64,000 nucleotides of DNA from assembly GCA_030248195.1 (NCBI GenBank), contig JASAND010010634.1, forward strand, positions 18,630 through 82,629, written 5' to 3'. Position numbers and translations under genes: made by a program. Below, piece by piece: positions 1 to 11,440 of this stretch. The notes beneath the pieces were generated by a model. It worked only from the letters and a program-made list of their open reading frames with translations, did no database searches and was not told the origin of the DNA. This DNA comes from Trissonchulus latispiculum. Taxonomy: Eukaryota; Nematoda; Enoplea; Enoplida; Ironidae. Position 1 is the first letter of the stretch; each line of letters begins with the position of its first letter.

Positions 1-1379
1 TATCGAACCGTTTTGAAAGTCAAAGTTTATTTCGAAAGTTTTCAGATTTGTACAGAAATGAGAAGTTTCTACAGATTCTATAGAAACTCTAAATGAGTTG
101 AGTCACAAACCCACTGCTGGTGTTGGATTTGTTATAAAGACAGCTGTTTTGTTCTGAATAAGACAGATCTACAATAGCCAAAATAAGATTGATCTGTCAA
201 GGTACACCTAGGCAATGGAGGGTGAACGGTGAGGGTGGCTACCTCCAATATCACCCCGGGCGTATCGATGCTTAGCCATAAAGCACCGTACGACAAAAAG
301 TATTAAATTTTTCGGATGCAATTTTTAGTGTTTTCCGAAGTTGCACCAAAATTCCTTCCTTCGCCAGGAAACATTTCGTCTGATTAGAAACAATCATATG
401 AAGCGTATTTTACCGGTATTTATTTCAAAAAGATTAAAGTGAATCAATGTTGGGTTTCTGTTACTGTATGTGTTGTTTATTTCTACATATCAATGTTATT
501 GCACTGGTAAACACGTGGAGACCAACCAGGTTCCTCCAGTCGACATGGTGCAACCTCTGCCAAAATCGGGGCAAGATTTATGAAAAAGACCATATCAAAT
601 AAAATAGGCAAAAATATAGGTTTGAACCAAAATTTTAAAAACTATTCGTTTATGCAGGAACGTTTACGGGAATTCTCTGAATCTGCAAGAAAGTCGAACG
701 AAAGCTACTTCAAGCAATAAAGACTTGTCTTGCAAATTTTGAAAACATCTCAAATTTTAATAAAAATAGCCTTAATTTTGCGACGACTGTCGCTGTGTTA
801 TGCTTAGTTGCAATGTCCCAGCAAAGTTTTTTTTCAAAAATCAAGTTGATTTTGAGCCCCCCTCAGGACAAGCGCCCCAATATCATTTTAATGTATGTTA
901 TTGCTGTGACATCCAAAGCTGCTTTGAGTCTATGCTTATTCTACGCTGTGCAATAGCAGGTTCGTCAAAACATTCCCTTGTCCGCCTTGTCCGGTTGTGC
1001 GTCATTCGCCGGGAAAACCAAATAAGTGCAACCTCCCTCAACTTAGCAGCCACACTTTTTAAGTCAAAGCTAAAACTAATTGAGACAGTTAGTTTATGCT
1101 GAGGGTTAAATGAGACAGCATTTATTTTAAATGAGACAATGATTATTAATTCACAATGTTTAAAACATTAAACATTAAAACATTTGTGGGACTGCTAAGT
1201 TGAGGTGTACTTTTGAGTCAAGCTATTAAAGTTGACCACTGTTTCTTGCTTAAATGGTAACAAATGAGACACCCATTAGTTACTTATATGTTGGAGTATT
1301 TCTTGGGTATTTTGTAAAAAAAACTTAAAATTTTGGATATTTGGACGGTAACTGTTTCGTAGCTAACCTTTGGCTTAAC
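1..1379. other. AT-rich non-coding stretch
   Basis: No gene recognised. A short motif, AATGAGACA or close to it, recurs about four times between roughly 1079 and 1270. The 100-codon open frame at 800-1102 resembles no family I know and is probably chance. Confidence 0.4.
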
Positions 1380-2340
1380 TATTAGTGGACGGGGAGGGGA
1401 GTTAGTTTGTTTTAAACATAGTATCCTTGGGGGAGCATAGTTTCCCTTAGGGGGGTTGTGGGTTGGGGTGTAGCGGTACCAGAGTGAAACTAACCTAACA
1501 CAATAGTACCGTTACCCCGCGAGAGCAACTCAAGCGAGGAGACCGTGGCACAAGTGAATAAACACACCAACCGCGCAGGAGCCGGCCGGGGAAGCCTCGG
1601 AAAATAAATAGATCTAATGAGGGGGTGACACCCGCTCACCTCAGAAATAACAATAAACTAACCTAGGAGCTCAGTAATAACCTACCTAAAAGTACACACA
1701 ACTAGTGGAGATATTTAATAAGTAACAACAATAATATGGAAATATAGCAGGTATAGAAATAACTCGTAGAATTTCGGGGGGCGAAGCCCAACTGACAAAC
1801 AGACAGTTATACAAGAAATAACCTACACACACACACACACAGATTCGCCAATATAATTTATATCGGCGAAGCCCCGCTAACGTACCAATATAGGCCCACT
1901 GACAAAGTACAGGGGGAGAAACTGTACAAGGAAGATATGGAGAGAATAGGGAGAGATAGCGACTGTACACGTTAAGGGAAAACCGAAGACTGAAAGGGGG
2001 AGAAGTTTGACGGATAACCCCCTCCCAAGAGAAGCGCCCTCTGGCTGGGGTGTCCCAATCATGTAGTTCCGAGTGGGGTCCCCACCCAATCCAAACTTAG
2101 GTGGAGCTACATGACACGTGGAGGAATGCTTGCTGACTAGCAAGCCAGTTATTAGCTAAGTAGATTAATTTCGTAATTAAAGGAATAACGAAAAGAATGA
2201 CCATTAGTCAGCCTCTTGCGTTACATCTCCCCAGGGCTCGCCGTCCGAACTCCTGAGAGGACTGACCGTACGGCGCTTGGTACGTGAGCGTCGCTCCCAC
2301 AAACAATTTAAAAAGCACTTTACGCTTAAAAGACTAGTGC
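1380..2340 (-). repeat. LTR-like relic of the hairpin-rich retroelement family
   Basis: It lies 3' of the minus-strand gag relic. It shares with the LTR copies at 14.7-20.7 kb and 47.2-54.0 kb the perfect palindrome GTGGGGTCCCCAC (2073-2085 here, 18959-18971 and 50194-50206 there), and it contains short GGGC-TTC-GCCC type hairpins near 1777-1791 and 1865-1877. It is too diverged to delimit by eye. Membership in the family is an inference from these shared motifs and from its position after gag. Confidence 0.45.
1823..1841. repeat. (AC)n microsatellite
   Basis: About nine uninterrupted AC units are visible. Confidence 0.8.
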
Positions 2341-2353
2341 AAATGTATTACGC

Positions 2354-2949
2354 CTATTGTATTAAGACTATTGCAGATATTACGCCTATACCTGCAGGAC
2401 TCAAGACTGCTCCCCAGCGGGGCAAAACAACCGTACCTATCTTAACTGCTTCATCAGCCAGAAAATGAGACGACTCAGCGTCGGCAGCCGACTGAGCGCT
2501 AGCAGTCGACAGTAGCAAGCCCATCATGAGCCAGAAAATGGGCATTCTAAATTTTTTCAACGAGCGAACAGCAGAAAAAATAGACAGAAACGGTATTAGT
2601 AACAGCGAAAAATCCAAAGCCTTTGGTTCTTGAATTTCCATTTTAAAAGTCTCCAGTAATTTGTACGAGTACAGTTCAGTTCGCATTGAATGGCTACGGC
2701 GTGAGATTTAACAGTAAGTTCAACTTCACGGAAACTTTCATAATTTCGCGGTTCTACGTTGTCAAAGTTAGAAATTGGGATGAAAAGTTCCTCGTCTGTT
2801 GAGGTCATCGTACTAGGTGTGAGCGCACCTTTCAGCAGACAAGGAGGCTCGTACCGGTCCGGACGGCAAGTGCAAACCATGGGCTGTCGGCACATTAGAA
2901 TCTTATGTGAAAAGTGGAGTGACGTGAGAAACCTCTTAGCGTGTCGCAT
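2354..2949 (-). pseudogene. Downstream retroelement ORF remnants with a signal-peptide-like segment
   Basis: Two overlapping minus-strand frames (2596-2949 and 2354-2686) follow the gag relic on the same strand. The lower frame holds a basic stretch, then a hydrophobic run ending in a small-residue site (MMGLLLSTASAQ), like a signal peptide or membrane anchor, and a second hydrophobic run near its end. The upper frame is rich in Cys and acidic residues. I recognise no protease, reverse transcriptase or integrase motif. It may be an extra ORF of the retroelement or out-of-frame remains of the internal region. Confidence 0.3.
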
Positions 2950-4430
2950 GCATTATGGCGAAACGGTTCGCACCGAGCGGGCGGAATACTGGCCTGCCGA
3001 CCGGGAATCAGACCGAGGTCGCCGGCTATGATGTGGCCTATGGTCACAGTAATCTGAGTGGCCGCTGCCCGAATGAGTGGAGGACCCGGAATAATTCCGC
3101 CCTCCCCCCGGGCCGTCATAATAGTACTCAGATCCCTGAGCTCTAGACCGAGAAACCGCAAACTTCGGCCCATACTCGCGCCTCATTTCAGCAGGGAGGT
3201 CGGACCGTGGGTCCCTCCGGTCAGACTGTTGGCCGTTGTCCCGACGGTCGTCAGGGCGGTAACGCTCATCCCTATACTGCGAATCATAATTCCTATCGTC
3301 CCTACGCTCATAATCTCTCTCGCTCGCTCATCTCTATTGTCATAATTTCGATTACTCCTATTATCGTGACGTTCCCTATTACAATTTCCAGCATATCGTT
3401 ATACCTTCCACGATTATAATTGTCACGCCCTTATCCACTTCTATTGTCATAGTTTCGACTTCGGTCAGTATTTCGAAAAGACCCACGGTTAGACTGAAAA
3501 TTTTGATTCCCAGCCCGGTAGGCTCCTCCTCCTGGTTGTCGGCATTCGCGTAGGACACGACCGGGTTTGTTACAGTTGAAACAATTAGTACCGGGCGGTA
3601 ATTCGCTAGAACGGTCATTTTTCCCGCACCGGTCGTTTTCTTAGAATTTTCAGCCTCAAACTTTTCAAAACGGATTTTCAAATCTCTAACAGCTCCTTCT
3701 GCCTCGGCAATTGCCGCAGGAGCATCTTGCTCACTTCCAAAATTCGGTTCTAAAAAGGACGGGTAACCCTCTCCCGGTTACTCTCCCTCTGCTAGCTGTG
3801 CTCTTTCTACTGCTTTAGCTAATATAGAACATCCTGGCGGCACTCGGTTTTTAAGATCAGTTCTCAGTCCGAAAAGGAACAAACGCAATTTTAGCAGTTC
3901 AACCTGTTTATCCGAAAACCATCTTCCTCTTTGAAACTGAGGCGTGCATACCTATTCAAACGCATCAAATAATCAGCTATTGGCTCGCCCTTTTCTTGCT
4001 TCACCTGGAAGATCAGGGAAGAGGCATGCAACGCAGTGTGAGGAGGTACCATGATCTTTTTTGCCTCTGCTATGAGTTCAGTCCAGTTACCCCTACTATC
4101 CTTGGGCACAGCTCTGAAGAGCTCGAGGGCACGTCCTTTCAAAGAACTTGAGAAAGTATGTACTTTTTGCCATTCATCGAAATTATTTACACTACAGAAA
4201 CTCTCGTATTTTTCGACGTGCCCCTCAAACTACTCAGTCGAATGACCATGGTGCACGGGAACTGAGCTGAAAGCGGCGGCCACTTCTTGGACCCTAACTA
4301 CAGCATTGAGTTCTGTTAAAGTTTTTGTCAACTCTGTCAGCGCAGTGGTTTCCGGCCCCACAGGCGGAGGAGTAGGCGGCGGAGATTCTGGTTGCTCAGG
4401 TGGATTGGGAGGTGTCCCCCCTCCCACGTC
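2950..4430 (-). pseudogene. Decayed Ty3/gypsy-like gag
   Basis: The minus strand encodes a Gag-type protein in several pieces. A Pro-rich N-terminus (from about 4427) is followed by a capsid-like helical segment, including KGRALELF and, further on, the frame at 3891-4142. A zinc-knuckle-like motif of CX2CX9C spacing (near 3545-3590) has Arg where the usual His lies, and the tail is rich in Arg, Gly, Tyr and Ser (2953-3186). The frame is broken: a TAG near 4227-4229, a TAA near 3891, and at least two frame changes around the knuckle. Layout and the PGGGA segment after the knuckle match the gag relic at 54.1-55.3 kb, so the two belong to related elements. No pol is visible in this part of the window. 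Confidence 0.7.
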
Positions 4431-4445
4431 TGCTGGATCAGGGAT

Positions 4446-7400
4446 TTCGCAGTCTCTTAGTATTACGTAGAGTTATCTTACCTAACTAAGCAACTAAATT
4501 ACCAAACAGTAAATTATCGTACGTAAAATTAACCACAATATTTGCGCAATAAAAGTCGGTGCAAAACAGAATAGTGAGTTCGTTTTGGAGGAAATTAGGA
4601 GCTCAGAATTTTTTAGAGAAAACAACTTCAAAAACGTTGGAAATCACCTTTCTAAGTATCCTGTTTAAAAAACTTCAATAATTTTTTCCTCCAAAGGAGC
4701 CCTCCACATGTAACAAAAAGGCTAGTTGGGGTTGTTTTTCTTTTCTCTTCTCCTTTACAATTATTCTCAAACCACCTCGAGTTTTCGTGCTGTAACGTTT
4801 TGGGACCAGTCCCATGTTTTTAGGCGAAAAGATAGCAAAATTTTAATTTTTGGTCTTAGGCTCCCAGTAGGTAGACAGGACATGGGATTGGCTGTTAAGG
4901 CTAGAAACAGGACACGAAAATGAACATTTTTGCTTTTACAGCCTTTGAGCTAGCTATCCAGTGGTTAAGTCAGTATATAAGCAAACAACTGTCGGATTTT
5001 TACTTAATATTCACAGTTTATACACTAAAAATCCACAAAACTTCAAACATTTTCTAAAAACATCCCCCCCATCGCTGGAGCCCCCAGAATTCGAAGTGGG
5101 TCGCAATTTCGTGACCCGCGGGTATCCGCGGCCCGCGGACTCCTGACTCGCGATTTACTGAGATTTCATGGACCCACTTGACCCACTTCTTAAGTTTGGA
5201 CATTTTTGCATATTTAAGTATCTGTAGCATGAATCGAGCAAATTAACGCTTTAAAAATGTACATAGTGAAATATTACAACTTTCAAACAAACATTTGGCG
5301 TTCACAGCTAACGCCATCAGATTTCTTCTTAGTTTTCGTTAGTTCTGAAGATGCTATGCTATTTCATTTTAAATTATTTTACAGAACTTTAGAGCGCAGG
5401 GGGACTTCTTTTCACATTATTCCTTTATTTCCAACCCCCCTTCCGATCAAATGCGTTCAACCAATTTAACAAATACTCACTAGATATGCAAATTAGTCTT
5501 TCTGATTTGTGGAACACTCTGACCAGAAATCTCATTGTGAGCAGTGGATACCAATGCACTGAGTTCAATATTCGATTTGCACAGCTTTTTAAAGTTTGTG
5601 AGAGTGATAATGAAAGAGGCAACGACAAACTTTTTAAGGGTGGGGTCGCGATTTTTCGACCATCTCCGATTTTTCTCATTTTCACATATTTTGTAGTCCT
5701 CATAGGCAAAGCAAGACAAGTGCGTTGGTTGCAAAACTTTTCCTATCATTCACAATAGCCCTTCAAAAGTGATCCCGACATGTGTTAAACATAGGAAAAT
5801 GAAAAAGTTAGGAAAATTTTTCTGCTACCAAAAGTTTGAGCGCTGTGTAAAAGCAAATCGGCTACCACTCGCTGTAAACCTAATTTGGATTAGGTAAAGT
5901 GCTAATATCTATACGAGGTTATTTTCCGTAGGGTCGCTAATTTTATACGAATTTTCAAAGTCCGGAGAAGTCGATTTTTGCTCAAAATAGCTCTACAAAT
6001 TTGCAGGTGAGTGGACGTTTTGTCCTGTCCTGAACTAACCCTTTGGTGTAGAAACTTCGCGTTTAGATATTTGTACAGTATTGTGCTAGAGCTTTATTTT
6101 GCATATAATTAATCCCTATCAGGCCTTTTCAGGAGCTCGCAGTTTTGGTAGCAGAAATTCCGTTTTTCCTCAAAAATTGTCACTTTTCGAAAATTTCATG
6201 TTTGCTGCTCCATAAGTCAGCCAAATCTTAAGTTATCTCAATAAAATTTGGCATGCTAATAGGCTGGCATAAAACCTACGTGTATGTAAAGTGTCATGCC
6301 AATAGCTTGTGTTTTCTTCTGGTGACATACTACGATAGCATGGACACCTATGGGCAAAAATGTCAAATTTTCAACTTTTTCAAATATAGCCATATTTTAT
6401 ATCAACTTGAAGCTCTCGATGTCCTGAACATTTTATCTTCTTGCTCTAAGTCTCTACAAAGCAGTATGGGAAAGTTAGAGCGAGTTAAAGTTTGAAGCAA
6501 ATGACAGTCGGAATAAGCTTTACCAAATCGTCCAAACGCCGTGTCTCACTCGTTGCTTGGCTTGCCACTGCAATTTATGCGGTAAACACCTACAGGTAAA
6601 GGCTTTAAATTGATGTATTTGTCATGCTGCAGTCTCCTGTCATCATACGTGCACGCGACTTCGAAGCCCTCAGCGAGGCATTACTAACGTAAATACTAAA
6701 TTGTAGAGATTTGAACTGCAATATCTTTAGACTGGATTGACCCTGGACTCAATTGACCGAGCCCAATTTGTAATACCACAGCGTTCGACCGCCTTCAGGG
6801 AGCACAAAATCATCTGAATTCTTTTAAGTTTGATCGTTTGGCCGGATATTGTTGGCTTAGGTTCTATTGAAGACTGTCCAACAAGCCTGTGTTGCTGAAC
6901 TATCTCCAATGCAACTTACAAAACTTACAATGGCCTGTTTTGGTTTTTTAAGCGTCGTTTGCTTGCCTTCGTTGCCCTGCCTGATTCCCTGATTTTAGGC
7001 ATGTCCTTCGGGATCACGTATTAACCACGCACACAGGTGACATTGGAATATGTAAATACTACACGAATGCTTTTATTTCTACTTACCTCAATTGACTTAT
7101 CACTAAAGTACTGTCAAGAGTCTAAACCTGGAGCTTTATTCTGTCCCCTTTTATGGGCTACTTGTTGAACTAAGTTACTTACTTACCAACTTACTTTTAT
7201 GGGGCATCTAGACAGCGCACCGCACGGTGTTGCTAAGGTATAGGTCTGCTCATACGGAGTTCGAATGGGAACTTTTCTGTTTGCATTAGAAATACGGTAG
7301 CATTCTCCTTATCTCAAAATTTAATCAGGCGCTAAAATCTTTTCCAAGTGGATAATGTTAAATATTTGCTTTACTAACTGTAATTCCACCCTAAATTACC

Positions 7401-9780
7401 TTAATCACCTTGTAAACGATCAATGTAACTTAGAGATGTATATTAATTCTGGCTTCGAATGATGACTCACATACATCAACCATTGCCTAATTAACAGTAA
7501 TTAGTCAGCCTTGTCAAGTATGTATGGGTGAGCTGCGTTCAGTAGAGCCCTTAATTACTATTTGGCATTCTCATCTTTAGTGACCACCGAAACTGTAAGT
7601 TCTTATTAGGAAATACTATGCCTCCATTTCTTATATATTACGGTTATTATGGTTATTACGGTAATCTTATGTAATCTTAACTTAATTACGGTAATTACGG
7701 TTATCTTATATATTACTTAGATATCATATCATAGGGAATCATATCTTATAGTCGCACCCTAGGTAGGGACGCATTAGAGCCTGCTTTATATTCGACATTT
7801 AAGGTGGAGATTTATTTTGGGCACGTATTGTTAGCATACAGCTCAAATCAAGTTCAAATTTGAAGAAATCTTCCAAAATAAGTTTTCAGCATACTAATGC
7901 ACTCGGTACTATCCCGCTTGAAGATTCAACGTTTTGTTCAGAGCAGTTTTTGCTAATTTCTAACAGTTGGGCAGAAGCTGCATAGCTGTGATCATAGGCA
8001 TACATCAATGGCATCAGTTTCCACCACGACTCCTAAAGATGTATGGCTAGTATGTAATGGGTCCGTCAATCTTAAACTGGCAGCAGAACTCAGAAGCAAA
8101 CTCGAAAAAGCAGAACTGGACTCATTCTAACTAGACTTCGCAATTCTTCGCGTTTTCTACTGAGCAGGTGCTTCTTGAGTTTATCTTTCATAGGTAGCAG
8201 TTTGATTGACAGGTGGCTGTTTTTCAGTGACCTAGCATATATAGGCATAGTTGGCCTTTGGAAGGTGAGGGGGTATCTTATATATTTTGTTGCAAACGCC
8301 GAATTATTTAGATGTTCGAATTCGTCCGGTGTCACAGAAGCATACGTCTTCTTGATTTACTCGAAACACAGAAAATATAACGCTTAAACATAGTTATATA
8401 TTTATTCACTATTGCAAACATTACATTATTTAAGAGAAAGAAATCAAGAAATCAAAACCTAGGAGTTCCTAGCTAAGTGCTTCCCTTGTTTCACAGCTAA
8501 AGCTTTGCTATTAAGCCTGCTTTTGCTATTAATAAAAATCGCAGTTTGTAAACAATAAGTGTAAGTGTGTGTGTAAGTGTGTTATAGTTTATTTAGATTG
8601 CGCACAAGAAGTAGAACAGCTTTTAAAAACGACATTGTTTCTATTAAGAATGAAACAGGCGCTGCTCTAATTTTAACGAGAAAAGCATGCTATATTATAA
8701 GCTAGATGTAAGCAGCTGCTATTTCTGTTGAGGACTTGACAAGATTAGCCATAACAGCTGCGCATTCTATTTAAAAACTAAATTTCGCAAAGCGCAGTGT
8801 ATTTAGAATGCGTAGTGCTGAAAAGTAACGTATAGCCCTATCTCATTAGAAAACGCAAGCATAAATGCGCTTTCTAAATAGATGCGTCCATTCTGCTGCC
8901 AGTTTAAGATTGACGGACCCATAAGCTAATGCAGAGCTAACAAAACGCTTAATCGAATAATCGAAAAACAGACTTCAGATGCGTATTCTACGGCTCAGAA
9001 AACCCCTGCATATAAATTTTCGGCAACATCGGAGACAAAAAATTTTTCGGCCTCCCTTGGTCCCCCTTAGAAATCGAAAAATGTTGCGATATTTGGTTCG
9101 GCGTTTTCGAAAACATACCAATACCACATTTTAGCTCGTCGGGTCATGTTTTAAGGATTTTGAGCAGTGGGGTAGGGTAATCGAGACAAGAGCCAAACTT
9201 CTTCTAAAATGCGTTAATAAAATTTTAGGACACCAAAAGTTTGATAATATGCATTAAAAAGAGAAAAAGTAAAGTTATATTGTGATACAAAGATGGTTTT
9301 TTAGCTCTAAGTAATGGATGTGTACTACGGGTTCAATGCAGATGTGCGTAGTGACCAAAACGAAATAGTAAACCAGTAAATCGACAGTAAACTGGTAGTT
9401 AACAGTTTAGTAGTTAGTTTATGTTGGTACTAGGTATGCTGGTATTAAATGGTTCTCGGCTATGAAGAAGGATGAAGTATGATATGGCTTCGGCTTACGA
9501 AGCAGCCAGGGAGCCGCTCTCAGACCACGCTGGTGCAATTCATGGAAATTCGAGGCCGAATATTATTTAGCAAGGAATTGATTTACTCGGTGGTTCCATC
9601 TTCCCTGGACCCTTTTCTACACATATTTCAATTCTGATTCAAACCTTTCACATGTGTATTTTTGCTAGCGAGATATGATTTCTTTTCTATGAAACGTTTT
9701 GCTTTCCAGTGGCGATACCAAAGGACAACGAAAATTGTAACATGGCTCAGTGTAATCGAACCATGCTACAACCGCCTACG
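4446..9780. other. Long stretch without recognised gene
   Basis: AT-rich, no P450, GPCR or transposase-like reading frame seen on either strand. A short repeat built on TTACGGTTATTA and TAATCTTA units lies at about 7635-7730. The open frames here are short and lack family features or convincing splice context. Confidence 0.4.
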
Positions 9781-9861
9781 TACAATTGAATTGCACGCTA
9801 CACCGTGCAGTACAATTGTACTGCACGGCGTAGCGTGCAGTACAATTGTACTGCACGGTAA
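9781..9861. repeat. Nested palindromes built on a 22-bp unit
   Basis: A 22-bp perfect palindrome centred on CAATTG (arms GTGCAGTACAA) occurs twice about 32 bp apart. The first copy sits inside a larger dyad of about 46 bp (roughly 9793-9838) with one mismatch per arm. The DNA or RNA could fold into several competing hairpins. Confidence 0.75.
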
Positions 9862-10089
9862 GCCTTCGCTGCTCTCCTGTCGGAGTATGCAGCGAGGCTG
9901 CTGACAGCCACCAGAGCTGACTACAGTGATAAAGAATTTCTCCCCCTTATATGCTTTCTGCCGAAAGAAATATGCAAATTAGGTTGAATAGTATATAAAC
10001 GACTGAATTTTGAAGCAAAATGTCAGTCTTTAAAGACATGACATATAGAAAACTAAATGTCTTCTGTTTTTAAGCCATATTACAAGCCA

Positions 10090-10247
10090 GTTGTAGCACT
10101 GCTTGCTGTGCTCACAGAAATTTGTGAGCTCACTTGCAGGCGAAGCCCTCGTGAAGGGCACTCGTAGCGCTCTCGTGCCCTTCACTCGGAGCTTTGTCTG
10201 CTAGTGTGCATACAAATCTCTGAGAGCACTTCTGGCAGTGCTACAAC
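10090..10247. repeat. Long near-perfect palindrome (foldback or MITE)
   Basis: Arms of about 70 bp begin GTTGTAGCACTG and end CAGTGCTACAAC, centred near AGCGCT. The inner arms GTGAAGGGCAC/GTGCCCTTCAC pair perfectly. A non-autonomous element or its solo hairpin is likely. No clear target duplication was found. Confidence 0.75.
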
Positions 10248-10908
10248 TTACACTTGTTTGTGTTCAATACTGTGCTAGATTGAATGGGACAACAAAACGA
10301 GAACGTAAAGTCAGTTTTCTCGGCATGACGTTTTATTAATGAGCAGCTGTAAGCTCAGAATGTACGCTTATGGTTAGCTGAAAACGTTTGGCGAAACAAA
10401 GCGAAAACGGATTTCACATTCATTTTGTGAGTACTAGATAACTGCTATATGTAATCTTCCGCTAAAATCTACTCAAAATGTATTGATTTTCCTTGATCAT
10501 CTTGTGGAATAAAACATATTTTGTTACGTTAAGCTACCAGATATTAGCGTTAGGTCGTGTGGTCAAATTTGCATGTCTTGGGGCTGGACATGGTATTCGA
10601 CAAAAACTCCTAGTTGTTAGAACACAGAAGACTCTCAACCATTTATTGAACCAATCTCATTTTTAAAATTTTTTTCAAAATCTTTTAAATCTTTTCTCAA
10701 ATCAAAAACTGTACAACTTCAAGTGACAACAACTGATACAACTATTGAAAGCGAAAAGCTGTAATCACATGTTTACAACTCGTAAATGTAAATTAAATGT
10801 AAATGCAAACGTAACGTAAATTTACTGTAAACAAGTAAATCGTTTTTGGCATACTCGTATTTAATTCTAAACAGCATAACCTAAATCGAAAAAGAAGAAT
10901 GTTCACAG

Positions 10909-10914
10909 TTTATT
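10909..10914 (-). promoter_or_regulatory. Poly(A) signal of P450 gene A
   Basis: AATAAA on the minus strand, about 14 nt after the stop codon of P450 gene A. Confidence 0.6.
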
Positions 10915-10927
10915 TCGTCAATTAAAT

Positions 10928-11440
10928 TTATCTCCGTTTCAATACCAGTTCGAACGGACGAGGAGTGACGAATATCCCCAAAATTGGACTCAAATCAGGC
11001 TTTTCTCCATTCGGCATGCCGACCTTGAACGTGTAGAAAAGGGAAGTAAAAACCAGAAATAACTCCCGTTGGGCTAAGCCTTCACCCAAACAGGCTCTGC
11101 GTCCCAACGAAAATGGTATTAAGGCTTCTTTGCGTTCACGGATCACGTCGTCTGAATTTCCTTCAATTCCGGACATAAACCGGTTAGGATCAAACTTTTC
11201 GGGATTTTTAAATATTTTTGGATCCCTCATAACTTCCCAGTGATTGATGATAATCATAGTGTTGGCTGAGATTCGGAATCCCTGCAGGCTTGCGGGTTCG
11301 TAGTTTCGATGAAATACCCCCAGTGGAATTATGTTGGCCAGTCTTTGACTTTCCATCAGAACCGCATTGACGTATGGCAGTTTACCTCTATCATCCCAGC
11401 CTGGATTTTCACCAACTTCCATTTCAATTTCTTTGTATAC
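10928..11440 (-). CDS. P450 gene A exon 6 (haem-binding, stop)
   Basis: 513 nt including stop. Carries ExxR, the FDPNRF segment and the haem-binding Cys loop. Acceptor TTCATAG. Confidence 0.94.
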   Translation of the reverse strand, partial: VYKEIEMEVGENPGWDDRGKLPYVNAVLMESQRLANIIPLGVFHRNYEPASLQGFRISANTMIIINHWEVMRDPKIFKNPEKFDPNRFMSGIEGNSDDVIRERKEALIPFSLGRRACLGEGLAQRELFLVFTSLFYTFKVGMPNGEKPDLSPILGIFVTPRPFELVLKRR

